In this document: piece by piece, positions 7,589 through 16,312 of the stretch
How positions within the stretch are numbered: position 1 is the first letter of the stretch
Layout: every line of letters begins with the position of its first letter
Assembly: GCA_017518225.1 (NCBI GenBank)
Contig: JAFWVV010000078.1
Coordinates: forward strand, 1-40,877
Reading direction: 5' to 3'
DNA from: Oscillospiraceae bacterium
GTDB lineage: Bacteria; Bacillota; Clostridia; Oscillospirales; Oscillospiraceae
DNA: 40,877 bases
The notes under the pieces: generated by a model
The model's input: only the letters and a program-made list of their open reading frames with translations
The model's database searches: none
What the model was told of the DNA's origin: nothing
Program-made: the position numbers and the translations under genes

Positions 7589-8584
7589 ATGAGGGAGATC
7601 AAACGGATCGGTGTACTGACGAGCGGCGGCGATGCGCCGGGCATGAACGCGGCGGTGCGCGCGGTGGTGCGCACCGCGCTGGCCTGCGGCATCGAGTGCG
7701 TCGGCATTCGCCGCGGCTGGCAGGGGCTGATCAACAGCGATTTCGTGATGCTGGAGAGCAGCAGCGTCGGTCATATCCTGTCACGCGGCGGCACGATTTT
7801 ATATACCGCGCGCAGCGAGGACTTTATGACGGAGAAGGGGCGCGAAAGGGCGCTGAGCACCTGCAAGATGCTGGGGCTGGACGGCATCGTCGCCATCGGC
7901 GGCGACGGCACCTTCCGCGGCGCGCTGGAGCTGTCGCGTCTGGGCATCCCCGTCGTTGGCGTGCCCGCGACGATCGACAACGACATCGGCTGCACGAACT
8001 ACACCATCGGCTTTGACACCGCCTGCAACACCGCCATTGACTGCATCGACAAGCTGCGCGATACCATGCAGTCGCACGAGCGTTGCTCCGTGGTTGAGGT
8101 CATGGGTCGCAACGCGGGCTTTTTGGCGCTCTATGTCGGCATCGCGGTCGGCGCGACGGCGGTGCTGGTGCCTGAGCGCGAGCTGGACTTCCAGCGCGAT
8201 GTGGTCGAGCGCATTCAGGATTCGCGTCTGGCGGGCAATACCCATTTTATGATCGTCGTGGCCGAGGGCGCGGGCAGCGCCGTAGAGATCGGTGAGAAGA
8301 TCCGCGAGAGCGTCGGCATGGAGCCGCGCGTGACTGTGCTTGGACACATCCAGCGCGGCGGCTCACCCAACGCGCGTGACCGCGAGACGGCGACGCGCAT
8401 GGGCTATCATGCGGTACACGCGTTTCTGAAAAGCGGCGGCGACTGCATCGTCGCCACGCAGGAGGGCGGCATCGTCGAGATCCCCATCGAGGAGGCGCTG
8501 GCGATGAAAAAGCACCTGCAGATGGATCGCTACGAGATCATGGAGACCATGCAGCTCGGCGCGCTGCGCGCAAAGGGGAATTAA
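7589..8584 (+). CDS. pfkA: ATP-dependent 6-phosphofructokinase
   Basis: 331 residues, slightly longer than the roughly 320 of classical PfkA. It phosphorylates fructose 6-phosphate in glycolysis. Visible motifs: the nucleotide loop TSGGDAPGMN at 11-20, GGDGTF at 104-109 (Gly after GGD indicates ATP rather than pyrophosphate use), the catalytic PATIDND with Asp130 as base, MGRNAGF at 172-178, and GHIQRGGSP near the C-terminus. The start is the ATG after AAAGGGGG; an upstream extension of the frame lacks homology. It has its own promoter and is followed by a terminator, so it is probably monocistronic. Confidence 0.97.
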   Translation: MREIKRIGVLTSGGDAPGMNAAVRAVVRTALACGIECVGIRRGWQGLINSDFVMLESSSVGHILSRGGTILYTARSEDFMTEKGRERALSTCKMLGLDGIVAIGGDGTFRGALELSRLGIPVVGVPATIDNDIGCTNYTIGFDTACNTAIDCIDKLRDTMQSHERCSVVEVMGRNAGFLALYVGIAVGATAVLVPERELDFQRDVVERIQDSRLAGNTHFMIVVAEGAGSAVEIGEKIRESVGMEPRVTVLGHIQRGGSPNARDRETATRMGYHAVHAFLKSGGDCIVATQEGGIVEIPIEEALAMKKHLQMDRYEIMETMQLGALRAKGN

Positions 8585-8603
8585 ACGGAAAGAATTGAAC
8601 AGG

Positions 8604-8639
8604 AAAAGCGAGGCGTTTTGAAAGGATGCCTCGCTTTTT
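8604..8639 (+). terminator. Rho-independent terminator after pfkA
   Basis: Stem AAAAGCGAGGC/GCCTCGCTTTTT with a 13-base loop, ending in a T run. Confidence 0.8.
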
Positions 8640-8722
8640 CTGGGAACTATTTGAGATTTGCGGCGTCCTATCATCAGAATGCAGGATCGCATGACTTTTT
8701 TACGCACATAGGAGGAACGAAT

Positions 8723-9475
8723 ATGAAACGAATGATTCATGCAGGCGTATGCGCGGCTCTGGGGGCGGTGTTGGTTTTGGGCTTGACCGGCTGCGGCGCG
8801 GAGCCAGGTGCGACGACGCCCCAGACGGCGCAGGATCCCGCGAGTGTTACGGTCTCTGCCTCCGGCACCGTGCAGCTGACGCCGGACAAGGCGACGGTCT
8901 CCTTTGGCGTGACGACGCAGGAGAAGAGTGCGGAGCTGGCGCAGAGCAGAAACAGCGAGGCCGTGCAAAAGGTCGTCGATGCGCTGATCGCGCAGGGCGT
9001 GGCGGAGGCGAGCATCCGCACGGAGTACTACAACCTGTATCCACGCTATGACTGGTCGGCAGACGGCGAGCAGCGGCTCATCGGCTACGAGGTCAGCACC
9101 ACGATGTGCGTGCAGGATCAGAACCTCGAGGAACTGGGCAAGCTGTTGAGCGTCTGCGTCGACGCGGGGGTCAACCAAATCAATAACGTCAGCTTCCTCT
9201 GCAGCGGCTATGACGAGGCCTATCAACAGGCGCTGGCGCAGGCCGTGGAGGCTGCGCGGACAAAGGCGGAGGTCTTGGCGCGTGCCGCCGGCAAAAAGCT
9301 GGGCGAGCCCATCGTCATTACTGAGGGCTGGCAGGATACCTCTGCGCGCTACAGCCGCAGCGCGAATATGCTGGCAGATTTCGCTGTGAAAGAGTCGGCG
9401 GAGGCTGCGCCCGTCCTCCAGCCCGGCGAGACGGAGATTACTGCGAACGTGACCGTGAGCTATGCGCTGCGGTAA
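8723..9475 (+). CDS. SIMPL-domain (DUF541) lipoprotein
   Basis: 250 residues from an ATG with a perfect AGGAGG site. It has a short basic N-terminus, a hydrophobic core and a lipobox ending LTGC, so Cys24 is the likely lipidated residue and the protein sits on the outer face of the membrane. After a short linker, a SIMPL domain covers most of the rest (SVTVSASGTVQLTPDKATVSFGV onset broken by the family's usual strand pattern, then repeated SAELAQSRNSEAV helices). The function of bacterial SIMPL proteins is poorly defined; some are linked to oxidative stress or outer-surface assembly. Terminators lie on both sides, so it is a single-gene unit. Confidence 0.88.
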   Translation: MKRMIHAGVCAALGAVLVLGLTGCGAEPGATTPQTAQDPASVTVSASGTVQLTPDKATVSFGVTTQEKSAELAQSRNSEAVQKVVDALIAQGVAEASIRTEYYNLYPRYDWSADGEQRLIGYEVSTTMCVQDQNLEELGKLLSVCVDAGVNQINNVSFLCSGYDEAYQQALAQAVEAARTKAEVLARAAGKKLGEPIVITEGWQDTSARYSRSANMLADFAVKESAEAAPVLQPGETEITANVTVSYALR

Positions 9476-9482
9476 ACAAAAG

Positions 9483-9514
9483 CGAAAAACGGCACGAGCT
9501 GTGCCGTTTTTTCG
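9483..9514. terminator. Bidirectional terminator
   Basis: Stem CGAAAAACGGCAC/GTGCCGTTTTTTCG with loop GAGCT. It lies between the SIMPL gene and the converging decayed hydrolase gene and can serve both. Confidence 0.8.
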
Positions 9515-9515
9515 T

Positions 9516-10128
9516 TTAATTATTTTTCTCCCGCGGCTCCTTGAAAAAGCGGAAGTCGCAGCGATTATCCCCGCGGCATACCGTACCCTGCCGTACAAAA
9601 CGAATGCCGGGCAGCTCGCTGTATAAATAGTCGTCAATCAAACAAAAGGTGCAGCCCAGCTCGGGGAAACCGTACTTGTGCATCAAGGTCGCAAAGATGC
9701 ACTGCGTTGTGTCAAAGCCTATGGCGTTTTGCCGCAGTCCACCGGCTCTGTATGCCAGCCATGCCCGTTTCCTTTCATCATCAGCCGGGGATCAGCCTTT
9801 TGCCGAGCGAGAATGCCCCGGGGAGTTGAAAGAGCCTCTGAAAGGCTTTTCTGCGTGGGATCAGATAGTCCTTCATGATGCGCAATATGCGCGCGCGAGA
9901 GGCCTGCGCGTCCATTCCATTGCCCAGATCGAGTTGATGGATGGCAAGGGCGGAAAACAAATTGCATAGATGCGCGTAGCTGATGGGAACACACAGCTGC
10001 GCGTTTTCTTTGATCAGCGCGTCGATCCTGTCCGCAATTGCCGAAAGCTCTTGATCTGAGAGACTCTTGTAGTATTTGGAAAAGCGGCTGTGCGCCATCA
10101 TTTTTGCGGGGATATATTGTTTTGTCAT
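9516..10128 (-). pseudogene. L-2-amino-thiazoline-4-carboxylate hydrolase-family gene, two frameshifts
   Basis: Read on the minus strand from an ATG with a GGAGGA site, the product runs in three successive frames totalling about 204 codons, the family length. The first ~116 residues (MTKQYIPAKMMAHSRFSKYY onward) end at LIPG and a stop. About 20 residues (GNGHGWHTEPVDCGKTP) follow in a second frame. The rest is in a third frame and ends with FPELGCTFCLIDDYLY, then GTVCRGDNRCDFRFF, which matches the conserved Cys and CDF-R-F tail of the family. Each shift corresponds to loss of one base, near CCCC and AAAA runs. Enzymes of this family open a thiazoline ring. It is either a recent pseudogene or has sequencing errors. 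Confidence 0.75.
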
Positions 10129-10153
10129 GCAGATGCGTCCTCCGTGTGTGATC

Positions 10154-10321
10154 TCATCCTTCGTCCACCGTAATCTTAAAATCACAGCAGTCGCCGCCTA
10201 AGCCCAGAGTTTTGCTGCGTCTCCATTTCAGCTTGGGGTGCATATTGCCGCAGCTTTGCTCCAGCAGCGGGCGCAGCTCATCCAAATACCTTCTGTCCGT
10301 GTCTTTTTTCCTGTCTTCCTG
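10154..10321 (-). pseudogene. C-terminal fragment of a second thiazoline-carboxylate hydrolase paralogue
   Basis: A 55-codon open frame on the minus strand ends with LKWRRSKTLGLGGDCCDFKI, the typical C-terminal block of the same hydrolase family as the next gene downstream. The N-terminal ~150 residues are missing, and the frame begins directly after the stop codon of the FtsX permease, in the same reading frame. This indicates a deletion that joined the end of a hydrolase gene to the end of the permease operon. A 43-residue product from an internal TTG preceded by AGAAGG is possible but unlikely to be functional. Confidence 0.65.
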
Positions 10322-12709
10322 TTATTCCGCGCTCTTGAGCGCTTCCACCATGTTGATCTTCCGGTTCTTGCGCGCCAGCATCCAACCGACAAGCAGAGAA
10401 ATACCGAAGGTTAAAGCCACGGAGACGATATAGGTCAAGGGCCCGAGCATGAGCTTTAGTTCATATTCCGAGGCCAGTGCCAGCAGCAGCCAGCGCAGAA
10501 CGCCTACGCCCGCGGGAAGACCGAGAAGAACGCCAATCACCGTTAGCCAGATGTTTTGGGCGATTAGCAGCTGTCCAATTTTCCGGCTTCGGAAGCCGAG
10601 CACCTTCAGTGTCGCGAGCTCGCGATATCGCTCCACGTAGCTCATGACCCCCAGGTTATACAGCACCACGATGCCCAGGAGCACCGCCGCGACGACGAGA
10701 ATCAAGACCATGGCGTCCATGATCTGCGTGAAGCTTTTGAAGCTGTCCATCAGCTGCCCCTTGTCCTGTTTGCCTGCGATCAGCTCCGAGGCCGGAATAT
10801 CCGCGGAGACTTTTTCCGTATAGACGGCGGAAACGCTGTAATCGATGCCCAGCTCGTCGGCAAGCACGTCCGTCATGGTGATGCACTCGGTCATGGTGGA
10901 GCGGTGATAGCCCAGCACCTTTACCCGATAGCTGTCCTCGCTGCTGTAGGGAGAAAACTCGATATACTCCCCGATCTTCGCCCTGTCGGCCAGCCGCAGG
11001 CAGAGATACACGCCGTCATGCCGCAGCTCGATCGGCTGATTGTCCTCGTCGATCACGCTGAAGCGCCCCTTGTCGTTGTGCACGACGTCCAGCGTCGCGG
11101 TATAGCCGTCGATGCTGATGCCCGCATAGCTCTCCCAGTCGCCGTCCAGCGCCGCGATCAGATCGGCCGCTTCCTCCGGCGAGGTGTTTTCCACAAGATT
11201 GACCTTGGTCGCATAGTGCGAGATCCCGTGATCCAGCAGATCCAAAAATCCGGCCATGGTGTCGCGCATACCGAGTCCGCCCACCAGCAGGATCATACAG
11301 CCGACGATCCCGACGAGCGTCATGGCCAGGCGGCTCTTGTGGCGCATCAGATCCCGGATGTTCCACTTTGTGGCAAAGTTCAGCCGTTCAAAAGCTCGGA
11401 AGCCTTCCAGAAAACTTCTCCGCATTTTTTTCGGCGTATAGGGCCGAAGCGCGTCGGCCGTGGTCCCCTTCAGCTGCGCGCGCACGGAAAGAAAGCTGAT
11501 CAGCGCGAGCAGAAGCAGAGATCCCGCGATGACGGGATAGCAAAACGCCGGCGTTGCGATCGACCAGTCCGGCATATCGAAGTAGGTGCCCATCATGCCG
11601 TTTTCGCTCATCACCGCCCTGCAGACGAAAACGCCGAGCACGGAGCCCAGCGCCGCGCCGACTAAACCGATCAACAGACCGTAAAAAGAGTAGTGTCGCA
11701 GGATCGTCCGATTTTTGAAGCCGAGCGCCTTCAGGATCCCGATCTGGGTCTTCTCCTTGGTGGCGATGCGATGCATGGTCGTCACCATCGTGAGGATGGC
11801 GATCGCGAGAAAGAGCACCGGCAAAACGGAGCCCATGGCTTTTCCCTCGTCCGCCTCGCCCATGGCCTGCTTGTATACCGTGTGATCGGTTTTCGGAACG
11901 ACCATCAGCGTGCGGCCGAGCGCGTCCTTGACCGCATCCTCCAGCGCGGCCTTTTCCAGACCGGAGCGGAGATTGATCTGCGAAAAAACCTTGTCCGCCG
12001 CCTGCTCCAGCAGCTCCCCGGTCACCGCCGATTCCGCCTGCGCCTTTGCGGCGTCCTCCGGCAGTCCGGCGTTTTGAAGCTCATCCGAGACCGATTGGAC
12101 GGTTTTTTCCTTCAGGACCGCCTGCAGCTTTTCCGGAGAGATGTACGCATAGCCAAAGGTCGCATAATCCGGCATCAGCTGGTTGCTGTCGGCCAGGCAG
12201 ATCATATGCTCGCCGGCCTTGATCAGCCCGACGATCTGCCCGCTGATCTCCAGCCCCTGAAACTCCAGCGTCAGCGAATCCCCCAGAGAAAAGCCGTTGG
12301 TCTGCGCAAACTTGTCGGACAGCCAAAAGCCGTCGCCACTTTCGTCGTAGGCCGCACCATCCATCAGCACAAAGCTGGAAACGCTGTAGTTTTCCGACAC
12401 GTCGAGTGCCAGCGCCTTTTTGCTGTCGCCCTTGATCTCAAGATTGACCGACAAAAAGCGGGTCGCCGCGTCCACGCCGTCGATGGCGGCGATCTTGTCA
12501 AGCTCCTCTCTGGTAAAGCCCGTCTCGGAGTAGAGGCGGTAGTCGGCGTAGTTCGTGTCCTCAAAAAAGCGCGAGATGTCGTATTCGATGGTGCGCCATT
12601 CCATGTTGAAGCCGAGGAAGATCCCAATGCCCAGCGTCATCATGATGACCATGGAGATAAACTGGGCCTTGTAGCTCCAAGCGGTGCGCAGCAGTTTTCG
12701 TAACAGCAT
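10322..12709 (-). CDS. FtsX-type ABC transporter permease with two FtsX domains
   Basis: 795 residues. The N-terminal membrane helix (about 15-35) precedes a large extracytoplasmic MacB-like domain (about 36-290). A first FtsX block has helices near 292-312, 340-365 and 388-408, and includes KTQIGILKALGFKNRTI. A second extracytoplasmic domain and second FtsX block follow (helices near 660-785, with YRELATLKVLGFRSRKI). This duplicated layout is typical of Bacillota ABC systems that move peptides, lipids or antimicrobials rather than small nutrients. The start is fixed by a TGATG overlap with the ATPase gene upstream; the longer open frame in front belongs to antisense reading of that gene. Substrate unknown. 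Confidence 0.88.
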   Translation of the reverse strand: MLLRKLLRTAWSYKAQFISMVIMMTLGIGIFLGFNMEWRTIEYDISRFFEDTNYADYRLYSETGFTREELDKIAAIDGVDAATRFLSVNLEIKGDSKKALALDVSENYSVSSFVLMDGAAYDESGDGFWLSDKFAQTNGFSLGDSLTLEFQGLEISGQIVGLIKAGEHMICLADSNQLMPDYATFGYAYISPEKLQAVLKEKTVQSVSDELQNAGLPEDAAKAQAESAVTGELLEQAADKVFSQINLRSGLEKAALEDAVKDALGRTLMVVPKTDHTVYKQAMGEADEGKAMGSVLPVLFLAIAILTMVTTMHRIATKEKTQIGILKALGFKNRTILRHYSFYGLLIGLVGAALGSVLGVFVCRAVMSENGMMGTYFDMPDWSIATPAFCYPVIAGSLLLLALISFLSVRAQLKGTTADALRPYTPKKMRRSFLEGFRAFERLNFATKWNIRDLMRHKSRLAMTLVGIVGCMILLVGGLGMRDTMAGFLDLLDHGISHYATKVNLVENTSPEEAADLIAALDGDWESYAGISIDGYTATLDVVHNDKGRFSVIDEDNQPIELRHDGVYLCLRLADRAKIGEYIEFSPYSSEDSYRVKVLGYHRSTMTECITMTDVLADELGIDYSVSAVYTEKVSADIPASELIAGKQDKGQLMDSFKSFTQIMDAMVLILVVAAVLLGIVVLYNLGVMSYVERYRELATLKVLGFRSRKIGQLLIAQNIWLTVIGVLLGLPAGVGVLRWLLLALASEYELKLMLGPLTYIVSVALTFGISLLVGWMLARKNRKINMVEALKSAE

Positions 12710-13410
12710 CACCACTCCACCTCGTCTGCGGAAAGGGGATTCTCCTGCTCCTCCAGCGAGCGGATCTTTCCGTTCTTGACGCGAATCACCACGTCCGCCA
12801 TTTTTGCGATGTTCTGGTTGTGGGTAACGATCACGACGGTCTTGCCTGCGCTTCTGGCCATCTCCAGCAGGAGCTTGAGCACCATCACGCCCGTCCCGGA
12901 ATCCAGCGCCCCGGTCGGCTCGTCGCAGAGCAGGATCTTCGGGTTCTTGCAAAGGGCCCGGGCGATGGAGATGCGCTGCTGCTCGCCGCCGGAGAGCTCC
13001 GAGGGGAAGTTGTTCCGGTGATCCAGCAGTCCGACCTTATCGATCATCTCCTCGGCGTTCAGCGCGTTTTTCGAGATCTCCGAGACGAGCTTCACGTTCT
13101 CGTAGACCGTCAGCGTCGGGATGAGATTGTAAAACTGAAATACGAAGCCAACCGCAGACGCCCGGTAGTCGGCAAGCTCGTTGTCGGAGAGCCGGGAGAT
13201 ATCAGCGCCGGAGACCGTGATCGTCCCCTCGCTGGGGCTGTCCAGTCCGCCCAGCAGATTCAGCAGCGTGCTCTTTCCGGCGCCGGATGGGCCGAGAATG
13301 ACCACGAACTTGCCCTCCTCCAGCGAAAAGCTCACCCGGTCCAGCGCGCGCAGCTCATGATCGCCGCTGGTATAGATTTTGGATACGTTTTCAAATTGAA
13401 CGATTACCAT
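12709..13410 (-). CDS. ABC transporter ATP-binding protein, LolD/MacB type
   Basis: 233 residues, the normal size for this class. Walker A GPSGAGKST at 40-48, Q-loop in VFQFYNLIPTLT, signature LSGGE at 139-143, Walker B ILLCDE at 159-164, followed by PTGALD, which is characteristic of the LolD/MacB/FtsE group. It energises the FtsX permease that overlaps its stop codon. AAGGAGGAAGCA precedes the ATG. It lies 39 bases downstream of the ECF ATPase gene, so it may be co-transcribed with the metallophore-type transporters. A role in removal of toxic compounds or delivery of envelope material is equally possible. Confidence 0.92.
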   Translation of the reverse strand: MVIVQFENVSKIYTSGDHELRALDRVSFSLEEGKFVVILGPSGAGKSTLLNLLGGLDSPSEGTITVSGADISRLSDNELADYRASAVGFVFQFYNLIPTLTVYENVKLVSEISKNALNAEEMIDKVGLLDHRNNFPSELSGGEQQRISIARALCKNPKILLCDEPTGALDSGTGVMVLKLLLEMARSAGKTVVIVTHNQNIAKMADVVIRVKNGKIRSLEEQENPLSADEVEW

Positions 13411-13449
13411 TGCTTCCTCCTTGTCCCCTCCGTCCGTTCGGAATCGATC

Positions 13450-14994
13450 TCACGCCGAGACCCCGTCGACACCGATGCGCGGCCGGGTTTTCTTTAAATA
13501 GCCAAGTTTTCCGTTTTCTATGCACAGGATATAGTCACAGCACAGCTCGATCAGCTCCGGATCGTGGGTGGCGACGAGCACCGTGTTGCCCTGCGCCGCG
13601 ATGCTTTTCAAAAGCGCCCCGACCTTTTCCATGTGGGAAAAGTCAAGCCCGGAGGTCGGTTCGTCAAAGAGCATCAGTCTGGCGTCAGCCGCGATCGCGG
13701 AGGCGATGGCTACCCGCTGCTTCTGTCCGCCGGAGAGCGCCATCGGATGCTTGTCCTTATAGGCAAGGATCCCCAGGCTTTCCAGGATCGCCGCGTAGCG
13801 CGCCCCGCTCTTCTCCCGCATGCTCAGCAGCACCTCCGCCTCTACGCTGTCGGTGAACAGCTGATGGTTCACGTCCTGCATGACCAGATAGCTGAGCTTC
13901 AGCCGATCCTTGCCCCGATAGATTTTTCCGTCCAGCTCGATGCTCCCGCCGCAGTCCTTGACCAGACCGCAGACGCACTTCAAAAAGGTGGATTTGCCCG
14001 TCCCGTTGCTGCCGATCACCGCGACGACGGCCTGTTTTGGCAGGACCAGCCGCGCAATGCGCAGGCTGAGCATCGGATCGTTTTCCGCAAAGCGTTTTTT
14101 CCGAAGCAGATAGGGCTTTCGGTGATAGGAAAAATAGAAATCCCGGAGCACAATCCCGCCGCCGGGTTCGGACAGATCTTCCGTCATGGCGCATCCGTCC
14201 TTCCCGGCGCAGGCAAGGCCGCAGTCCGGCGCCAAAAGCTCCGGCGCAGCCAGCGGCCGAAGCCGGAGCGCCCGGATCTCGTCGCTTCCCATGGCGGCAA
14301 AGTCCCGTCCGCTCCATTCCCGCCGGACGACGCCCGCGTCCATATAGAGGACGCGATCCACGAGATCCTTCAGATACCAGAGGCGATGCTCGGAGATGAC
14401 GATGGTCTTCCCCTGTGCCTTCCAGCGTTTGATCTCCTCCCGCAGGTTTTCGATCGCGTTCTGATCCAGGTTGGAGGAGGGCTCGTCCAGCAAAATGACC
14501 TCCGGCAGCAATGCGGATACCGAGGCGCAGGCAATGCGCTGCTTTTCTCCGCCGGAGAGGGCAAAGAGGCTTTTATCCAGCAGCTTCTCGATGTGCATTT
14601 CCCGCACGACCTTCTGCTTGCGCCGGAGGATCTCTTCGGGGGCAAGGCCGATGTTCTCCGGGCCGAAGACGATCTCGCCATCTGTGTCCACGGAGAAAAA
14701 CTGGCTCCTCGGATTTTGAAACACCGTGCCCACAAGCCCGGCAAGCTCGTAGAGCTCCGTCCGGCGGATGTCCCGCCCGGCAACGGTGACGCTTCCCGCA
14801 AGCTCCCCCGGATAATAGTGGGGGATCAGGCCGTTGATCAGCCGGATGATCGTGGTCTTTCCGGACCCGGAGGCGCCGGTCAGCAGCAGCAGTTCCCCCT
14901 TTTTCACGCGCAGGGAGACGTCCTCCAGGAGCCCCTCCGCAGAGCCCTTATACCGAAAGCTCACGCGCTCGATCTCAATGATGTTCTCTTTCAT
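13450..14994 (-). CDS. ECF transporter energy-coupling ATPase, two ATPase domains fused
   Basis: 514 residues comprising two complete ABC ATPase domains, equivalent to EcfA1 and EcfA2 in one chain. Domain 1: Walker A GASGSGKT at 40-47, LSGGE at 146-150, Walker B VILLDE at 166-171. Domain 2: Walker A GSNGTGKS at 328-335, LSGGQ at 420-424, Walker B LMLFDE at 440-445. A linker of about 60 residues containing Cys-rich CGLACAGKDGC lies between them. It drives uptake of the substrate bound by the S component through EcfT. The start overlaps the EcfT stop by 4 bases. Fused forms are common in MptD-type loci. Confidence 0.92.
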   Translation of the reverse strand: MKENIIEIERVSFRYKGSAEGLLEDVSLRVKKGELLLLTGASGSGKTTIIRLINGLIPHYYPGELAGSVTVAGRDIRRTELYELAGLVGTVFQNPRSQFFSVDTDGEIVFGPENIGLAPEEILRRKQKVVREMHIEKLLDKSLFALSGGEKQRIACASVSALLPEVILLDEPSSNLDQNAIENLREEIKRWKAQGKTIVISEHRLWYLKDLVDRVLYMDAGVVRREWSGRDFAAMGSDEIRALRLRPLAAPELLAPDCGLACAGKDGCAMTEDLSEPGGGIVLRDFYFSYHRKPYLLRKKRFAENDPMLSLRIARLVLPKQAVVAVIGSNGTGKSTFLKCVCGLVKDCGGSIELDGKIYRGKDRLKLSYLVMQDVNHQLFTDSVEAEVLLSMREKSGARYAAILESLGILAYKDKHPMALSGGQKQRVAIASAIAADARLMLFDEPTSGLDFSHMEKVGALLKSIAAQGNTVLVATHDPELIELCCDYILCIENGKLGYLKKTRPRIGVDGVSA

Positions 14995-15695
14995 AACACG
15001 TACTTGAAGACCACGAAGAACCCGGCGGCCGCCGTAAACGCCGCAATCAGCAGCCAGTCAAAGACCTGCAGCCGCAAGATTTCCACGCTGGTTCTTTTTC
15101 CCTTTCCTCCGAGCCCCCGCGTGATGGCGGCTGCGGACAATTCGTCTCCGATGTTCACGCAGGAGAAGAGGAGCGGGATCATCCGGTACTCGACCATTTT
15201 GACGGCGCTTCCGCCGCCGAGGGAGATGCCGCGCATCCGCATGGCGTCGCTGATCGCAGCATATTCCTCCTTGATCGTCGGAAAAAAGCGCATCACCACC
15301 GCCAAAGAGATCGCGATCCCGTCCGGCACGCGCATCCTCTGCATCGCGGACATGAATTCGCCGATCTTCGTCGTCCTCACCACGTACCAGGCCGTTATGA
15401 AGGCGGGCATAAACTGGACGACGATCCCGCAGTAGCCCGTGAGCAGCGACTGGAATACGCCCGTGGATTCCTCCGACAGAAAGCGGAAGCTGAGCAGCAG
15501 CGCCACGGCATACAAAACAGAGAAGCGAAGCGCGCTTGCATACCGCTTTTCCACCACGAGCAGCGCGAGGGGGATCGCAGTCACCGCAAGCCGGACCGCC
15601 CACAAAAGCGGCGTCGTCGCGCTCATCATGACGATCGACGAGACGACCAGGATCATATACAGCTTTGTCCGCGGGTCAAGCCTTACGCGCTTCAA
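14991..15695 (-). CDS. ECF transporter transmembrane coupling protein EcfT
   Basis: 234 residues with four to six membrane helices. The two Arg-Gly coupling motifs that contact the ATPases are visible: DAMRMRGIS at about 167-175 and ITRGLGGKG at about 200-208. It belongs to the CbiQ/EcfT family and connects the S component to the fused ATPase. Both ends overlap neighbouring genes by 4 bases, so S component, EcfT and ATPase form one translational unit. No cobalt-specific or nickel-specific subunits are present, which argues against a simple metal-ion transporter. Confidence 0.9.
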   Translation of the reverse strand: MKRVRLDPRTKLYMILVVSSIVMMSATTPLLWAVRLAVTAIPLALLVVEKRYASALRFSVLYAVALLLSFRFLSEESTGVFQSLLTGYCGIVVQFMPAFITAWYVVRTTKIGEFMSAMQRMRVPDGIAISLAVVMRFFPTIKEEYAAISDAMRMRGISLGGGSAVKMVEYRMIPLLFSCVNIGDELSAAAITRGLGGKGKRTSVEILRLQVFDWLLIAAFTAAAGFFVVFKYVL

Positions 15696-16282
15696 ACGAT
15701 TCCCGCCTTTTCAAAATGCTTCTTGACCGCCGCCTTGCCGAGATAGGCGCCGATGCAGCCGAACACAAAGCAGACGATCAGCAGCACGCCGATGGTCCGG
15801 GTGTTGATCGCCCGGAACAGGCTCTCCGCATATTCTGCGGAGAAACCGGCCTCCACGAGACCCCGGCGGTAGGACTCCGCCGTGATGATCACCGGGAAGT
15901 AATTGGCGCAGATCCACAGGCAGAACACGCCGTAGCTCAGCACGGTTTTCTTGAAGCTCTTGTACCCGCCGGACTTTGCGATCAGATCCGCGGCCAGGCC
16001 GGCGGCGATGCACAGCGGCGCACCCAGATAGCCCATGCCGGTCACAAACATGATGATGGCGATCAGTATGGACATGATCGTGATCATGCCGAACTTCTCC
16101 ACCTTCGTATAAAACAGCATCATCGGGATCGCACCCGCCAGCGGGAGCATGACCACGTAGCTCGCCACGATATAGGGATGGATATATCCCAGCATGCCGA
16201 AGGCGAATTCCACGACGAACCAGATCGCCGTGAAAATGCCAATGGTAATAAAGTCCTTTGCCGTTAACTGCTTTGCGTTCAT
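15692..16282 (-). CDS. ECF transporter substrate-specific component, MptD/Trep_Strep family
   Basis: 196 residues with about six hydrophobic helices and a short polar N-terminus (KQLTAKDFITIGIFTAIWF) typical of the MptD/Trep_Strep group of S components. GMLGYIHPYIVASYV and LGAPLCIAAGLAADLIAK are recognisable family segments. The substrate of this group is not established. Members often lie beside pairs of exporter-fold ABC transporters, as here, which suggests that both handle the same metallophore-like compound. The gene begins 30 bases after the preceding ABC gene, without a separate promoter that I can see. Confidence 0.85.
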   Translation of the reverse strand: MNAKQLTAKDFITIGIFTAIWFVVEFAFGMLGYIHPYIVASYVVMLPLAGAIPMMLFYTKVEKFGMITIMSILIAIIMFVTGMGYLGAPLCIAAGLAADLIAKSGGYKSFKKTVLSYGVFCLWICANYFPVIITAESYRRGLVEAGFSAEYAESLFRAINTRTIGVLLIVCFVFGCIGAYLGKAAVKKHFEKAGIV

Positions 16283-16312
16283 GTTTTTTCTCTTACTTTC
16301 GTTTTAAGATTA

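Noticed and set aside
13564..15435. Very long plus-strand open frame opposite the ECF genes (also similar ones near 10904, 11693, 16394, 20490, 22438, 23841 and 32805)
   Set aside because: They run antisense to genes with complete conserved motifs, have compositions rich in His, Arg, Gln and Asp typical of reverse-strand reading of GC-rich genes, and lack ribosome sites and family likeness.
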